64,000 nucleotides of DNA from JACVRN01 sp963715565 (GTDB lineage Bacteria; Acidobacteriota; Blastocatellia; Pyrinomonadales; Pyrinomonadaceae), in assembly GCA_963715565.1 (NCBI GenBank), contig OY970256.1:5084001-5148000 (forward strand). The letters are read 5' to 3'. Below are positions 61,401 to 64,000 of the stretch, piece by piece. The position numbers and the translations under genes are program-made. The notes beneath the pieces are model-generated. The model was not told where the DNA came from, made no database searches, and saw only the letters and a program-made list of their open reading frames with translations. Each line of letters starts with the position of its first letter. Within the stretch, counting starts at the first letter, position 1.

Positions 61401-62212
61401 CGCCAGCCAATCCGATAGACAATCAAAGAGAGTTCGTCCGCTGGCAGTACAAGGATTTCTTAGGACGCGAGCCTGACACTGCGGGCTGGGACTTCTGGAC
61501 CGACAACATCACGAAGTGTCTGGATGCTGCTCGTCGTCCTCCGGGACAATCAATCGAAGTGTGTCTCGACAGGCAGAGAGAAACTACCTCGGGCGCATTC
61601 TTCCTCTCACCAGAGTTCCAGTACACGGGCTACTACGTTTACCGTGTCTTCAAGGGAGCACTCGGACGTGCGCCATACTTGTCGGAGTTTCTCGTCGATC
61701 AGGCGTTTGTCGGCAACGGCATCATCACACCTGCGGGACTCTCAGGCGCTCAGGTCAATCAGAACAAACAGGCATTTGCCAGCCAGTTCGTCCTGAGGCC
61801 GGAGTTTGTGGCTCGTTACACTGGCTTAACGAATGCGCAGTATGTGGACAGATTGTTCCAGACGACAGGCGTCACACCATCTGCGGCGGACAGGCAAGCG
61901 CTAATCGACCAGTTGAATGCCAATCCCAGTCAGCGAGGAGAGGTATTGTTCAAGGTGGTGGATGGCATCAATGTCATCAGTGAAGGGAATCAGCAGTTCA
62001 CGACCGCGTACGGGCAGGCGTTCTACAACCAGCAGGTCAACCAAGCGTTTGTGCAGATGGAGTACTTCGGGTACATGAGGAGAGACCCGGATGGGCCTGG
62101 ATTTGCGTTCTGGTTAGGGAAGCTGAATAGTTTTCCGAGCTACATCGAGGCGGAGATGGTGAGAAGCTTTATCGTCTCGCCGGAGTATCGCTCTCGCTTT
62201 GGTGCGCCTTAA
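58415..62212 (+). CDS. Secreted subtilisin-like (S8) protease with DUF4214 tail
   Basis: A GTG start after GGAGGAGAAG; 1265 residues. The signal peptide is FIALSLAALLFLTPLIGSVSA, followed by a propeptide (VKFVPGEILVRYRTETTAKG, LYAEPNYIVH). The S8 catalytic triad is D in VVGVVDTGIDINHPDL (about 216), H in DAHGTHVAGTIG (about 287) and S in FFSGTSMAAPHVTG (about 451). Beta-sandwich domains with ISLPFAFPYFG-like sequence (about 615-820) come next, then a (TP)n linker (about 830-873). The same C-terminal module as in the upstream metalloprotease follows (NSTQVNIQTWRQSNGHSY, then DUF4214). The protein is probably exported and surface-bound or released, acting on extracellular protein. Confidence 0.93.
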   Translation: MSSRSRSRMCPRTPAFDLLLSERWRAFIALSLAALLFLTPLIGSVSAQEQYDVVDRADAGSQEPKQKVNRQLSEAPVKFVPGEILVRYRTETTAKGKENVADVLSARGGRVVQVEVERFEGSKLVRGLRVARVQPEETLSAIEALNNDPDVLYAEPNYIVHTNALPNDQMLAQMWGLKNTGQLVNGLQGIAGADIDAELAWNITTGSSDVVVGVVDTGIDINHPDLRDNIWVNPGESGGGKETNGVDDDANGKVDDVNGWDFYCSNSAPCPGDKSVFDDPSIDAHGTHVAGTIGASGNNTIGVTGINWRVKIMPLKFLGSAGGSGPTSSAIAAINYAVSMRQRGVNIRVLNNSWGGGGQSAALLDAVNAAGTAGLLFVAAAGNDGTDNDDLPHYPSNYGVANVISVARTNQLDDKSPSSNFGTRTVHIGAPGNSILSTTPNGNYQFFSGTSMAAPHVTGVAALILAQYPNISMARLRSALIYSGDPIPSMAGRVTSARRLNAYQALLNAAETDTIEPTISNLTISSQSGRTVTLRFSTGDDGQSGNASLYQVTFSPGGEFLLASQAGGSGNPQQLTVNVPVKFTSGTLSLKVFDNAGNVSTSVGVPVNVDANSADPYVVSLSASSALSTGGAGLAFNGDDILRKDIQLPFAFPYFGQNRNTVSVSSNGNLYFTPAPVGASPLEAGDILPSSQRLSALSNQGMIAGLWEDIDLRTCFRQNADVYVVTSATSAIFRWEGVRFTDSNCPASPTGANAINFETELRSDGTIITRYGSGNTSLRPIVGISAGETDTLSSAASNAYVVNSHTNINSQISLANAQTVTFAPRGAAPSPTPTPTPTPTPTPTPTPTPTPTPTPTPTPTPTPTPTPTPTATPTPFPPPGTWSPTTLNSTQVNIQTWRQSNGHSYAKVKLTFPNAGYRVQDQNWGIPPSGVLPLVGNQLTADALVEIFNGASIQQLVTTVQIYDLGTLADGGYTFNFKTSGQTALAVNFTVTSAAPPANPIDNQREFVRWQYKDFLGREPDTAGWDFWTDNITKCLDAARRPPGQSIEVCLDRQRETTSGAFFLSPEFQYTGYYVYRVFKGALGRAPYLSEFLVDQAFVGNGIITPAGLSGAQVNQNKQAFASQFVLRPEFVARYTGLTNAQYVDRLFQTTGVTPSAADRQALIDQLNANPSQRGEVLFKVVDGINVISEGNQQFTTAYGQAFYNQQVNQAFVQMEYFGYMRRDPDGPGFAFWLGKLNSFPSYIEAEMVRSFIVSPEYRSRFGAP
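60900..61032 (+). repeat. (Thr-Pro)n microsatellite-like linker
   Basis: About 130 bases of imperfect six-base units (ACNCCNACNCCN), all in frame and encoding alternating Thr and Pro. Third positions vary, so it is under protein-level rather than pure nucleotide repetition. It forms a stiff extended linker between protease and C-terminal module. Confidence 0.85.
61069..62212 (+). repeat. Long direct repeat, copy 2 (C-terminal module)
   Basis: Second copy of the module encoded at 57120-58266. Differences are mostly synonymous or in the centre (for example around 61810-61910), which suggests recent duplication or gene conversion. It is a possible site of homologous recombination that would fuse the two protease genes. 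Confidence 0.9.
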
Positions 62213-62289
62213 GGGGCGCTTGGGGAGGTAAAGCGGCCCTGCAACTGTGGGCGGCAACCTCTGCGCATGGGGAAACGTTGGTAGGCCGT

Positions 62290-62327
62290 GCGGCTGTCGG
62301 TAGCTCGTGGAAGCTACCGACAGCCGC
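62290..62327. terminator. Strong hairpin after subtilisin gene
   Basis: GCGGCTGTCGGTAGCT (62290-62305) pairs perfectly with AGCTACCGACAGCCGC (62312-62327), 16 base pairs with a 6-base loop. There is no T run. A related TCGGTAGCTCC occurs at 62414. It may be a repeat unit as well as a terminator. Confidence 0.6.
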
Positions 62328-62507
62328 TCAACGTTCAAGGAAGGAGCCGGGGCGGCTTGCGCTTTGTCTAACCTTCCGCTTAAAATGACCGTCTTTAGCC
62401 GCTTTGTGCGAGAATCGGTAGCTCCCGCGCGCTTTTCGCTCAAGCTCCCCGGAGTGGTTCTCTGTTATAAACTTTATTTTCGCTATTACTGGCCCGGAGG
62501 CTTTCAC

Positions 62508-64000
62508 GTGAAGCAAGTTTTTCGTCTGTCGAGCGCGCTCATCACTGCGCTCTTCATCTTTCTTTGCTCTTATACTTTTACAGCTACCGCGCAGGCGCAA
62601 GCAACCGCCGACCCGTTCGTCACGCAAATCTCATCCAGCGCGCTCGACACGCACGCCGGAGACATTGACGGCTCAGGGCGCTTTGTAGTCTTTGAATCCA
62701 CGGGTGACCTCGCGACCCTCAACCCCGGCGAAGACCTAGCCACGAGGACGACGACCAATAACCGTGACGGCAACCGCGAAATCTTTCTTTACGACTACGC
62801 GCAGCGACGCATCTTCCAGATTACCAACACGACGAGCGCGCGCAACAATCCTGCTAATCCGTTTTTTAGCTCGACCCTAGGGCCAAGCGACAAAAGCAAT
62901 ATCAAGGTCGAGGTGCTTAACACGCGCCCCGTCATCAGCTTTAACGGTCGCTGGATTGTCTTTAGCTCGAACGCCTCTACGCCCGGAAGCTTTGACGGCG
63001 ATGCCAACTCTGCCGCGCTGATGGCCGATGGCAACACGGAAGTCTTTCTATACTTTATTCCGGCAGCGCCCGCAGTGGATTTAACTCAAGGCAATGATGT
63101 CGCCTTTGTAAACCTCGCCGCAGGGACGTTCACGCAGGTCACCAATACGCCCGCGAGTCGCTTGCCCTCGGCTGGCTCGGCCACAGCCGCACCCTTTTTC
63201 GCAGACGACAACCGCTCCGCAACAGTCAACGACAATGCCTCTATCGTCGCTTTCACCTCGACGCGCAACGTCGCGGGCGCGACCAACAACGACGCCAACC
63301 CTGAAGTCTTTCTCTTTAACCGCAACACTGGCGTCTACACGCAGGTAACTACGACCACAGGCACTTTCGTCTTTAACGAGAACCCCTCGCTTTCGGGCGA
63401 CGGCTCGCGCATGGGTTTTATTTCGACCGCCAACATCCCCGGCACGGGCGGGGCTTCGAACAACGCCGACGGCAACTCCGAAATCTATCTCGCAACGATA
63501 GCCACCAGCACCACGACCGTCACAGACCTGCGACAGGTCACGAACACGCCAGCCTCGCCCGTAGGGGCCAGCGTGAACATCTTTAGCCATGGCCGACGCA
63601 TCAGCCGCGACGGAAATCTACTCGGCTTTGAATCGCTCGCGGATTTGGCTGGCGGCGCGACGCTTCAGCCCTCGTTTGCCATCTATATCTACAACGTCAC
63701 GGCAAACTCTTTCACGCAAGTCACTCCGCGCACGGCGGCCAACGTCGTTCCGGACATAGAGCCTCGCTTCCCGACTTTTACGGGCGATAACACGACGCTT
63801 ATCTTTACCTCTGCGCTGAACCTTAGAGCGAACGGGACGCTGGCGGAAAACACCGCCACCGACGGGCTCAATCCGCCGCAGCCCACTGCCTCTGACTCGC
63901 GCGTTCAAATCTGGGCCGCGCCCGTCGCTTCGCCGACGACGCTGACGCGCCTGACGAATAATCCTGTCTCAGTCAGCACTAACCTTTTAGGCCCGCCGCT
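62508..64000 (+). CDS. Secreted beta-propeller-like protein, 5' part only
   Basis: A GTG start at 62508 follows CCGGAGG by about 9 bases. The frame is open to the right edge (497 codons). A signal peptide (VKQVFRLSSALITALFIFLC, ending TAQAQA) is followed by repeated blocks of the form DGNREIFLYDYAQRRIFQIT, DGNTEVFLY, NPEVFLFNRNTGVYTQVTTT and DGNSEIYLATI. Each block is preceded by a segment such as GRFVVFESTGDL or GSRMGFISTAN. This is the blade pattern of TolB-like propellers (WD40-like PD40 repeats). It is probably a secreted or periplasmic protein; the C-terminal part and any anchor are outside the window. Confidence 0.85.
   Translation, partial: MKQVFRLSSALITALFIFLCSYTFTATAQAQATADPFVTQISSSALDTHAGDIDGSGRFVVFESTGDLATLNPGEDLATRTTTNNRDGNREIFLYDYAQRRIFQITNTTSARNNPANPFFSSTLGPSDKSNIKVEVLNTRPVISFNGRWIVFSSNASTPGSFDGDANSAALMADGNTEVFLYFIPAAPAVDLTQGNDVAFVNLAAGTFTQVTNTPASRLPSAGSATAAPFFADDNRSATVNDNASIVAFTSTRNVAGATNNDANPEVFLFNRNTGVYTQVTTTTGTFVFNENPSLSGDGSRMGFISTANIPGTGGASNNADGNSEIYLATIATSTTTVTDLRQVTNTPASPVGASVNIFSHGRRISRDGNLLGFESLADLAGGATLQPSFAIYIYNVTANSFTQVTPRTAANVVPDIEPRFPTFTGDNTTLIFTSALNLRANGTLAENTATDGLNPPQPTASDSRVQIWAAPVASPTTLTRLTNNPVSVSTNLLGPP

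Overview
The window looks like chromosomal DNA of a diderm, LPS-making bacterium, most likely an Acidobacteriota of the Blastocatellia type. That placement is an inference from lpxA/lpxD/lpxB/lptD, large secreted proteases with TP-rich linkers and DUF4214 tails, a tetraether-synthase-like radical SAM protein and the high-GC backbone. No rRNA is present to confirm it.

Region 1 (1-2072) holds the 5' part of an M6 (immune-inhibitor-A-like) peptidase on the minus strand, an IS200/IS605-type element, and the remnant of an integron integrase gene (intI, minus strand) that is frameshifted and cut off by that element. Region 2 (2072-28969) is the main discovery: a long array of integron gene cassettes running rightwards from an attI-like site. 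About 17 attC sites or remnants are visible, most sharing the ends AACAACTCATTCAACC and GGTTAATTCGGGCGTTAG. In nine cassettes the first six bases (TTRRRY) are exactly complementary to the R'' core that ends the same cassette. Cassette cargo includes a CHAT-STAND-TPR protein, a TIR-membrane protein, methyltransferases, an HxlR/NIPSNAP/DUF1579-like set, membrane and secreted proteins of unknown role, and two copies of an ORF-less hairpin mini-cassette. The array is scarred by two IS200-type elements, an IS110 element sitting in an attC, a Ser/Thr kinase-ankyrin gene splitting another attC, and an apparent inversion of two cassettes. It ends near a tRNA-Gln(CUG).

Region 3 (29350-33591) has an NtrC-type sigma-54 response regulator, a divergent stand-alone histidine-kinase dimerisation domain, REP-like palindromes, and the radical SAM protein. 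Region 4 (33903-48474) is a candidate conflict/defence locus of two operons, each headed by the same unusual promoter sequence. Operon A is lipase-like/CHAT fusion, SIR2, nSTAND-TM-WD40. Operon B is SIR2, SIR2, nSTAND-TM-coiled coil-WD40. The reading proposed here is that WD40-STAND proteins sense a trigger and license SIR2 NAD-consuming and CHAT protease/lipase effectors.

Region 5 (48681-54877) carries outer-membrane lipid A/LPS genes lpxA, lpxD, lpxB and lptD. Region 6 (55303-64000) carries two secreted proteases, a zinc metalloprotease and a subtilisin, which share an almost identical C-terminal module and a similar structured leader. A partial secreted beta-propeller-like protein runs off the right edge.
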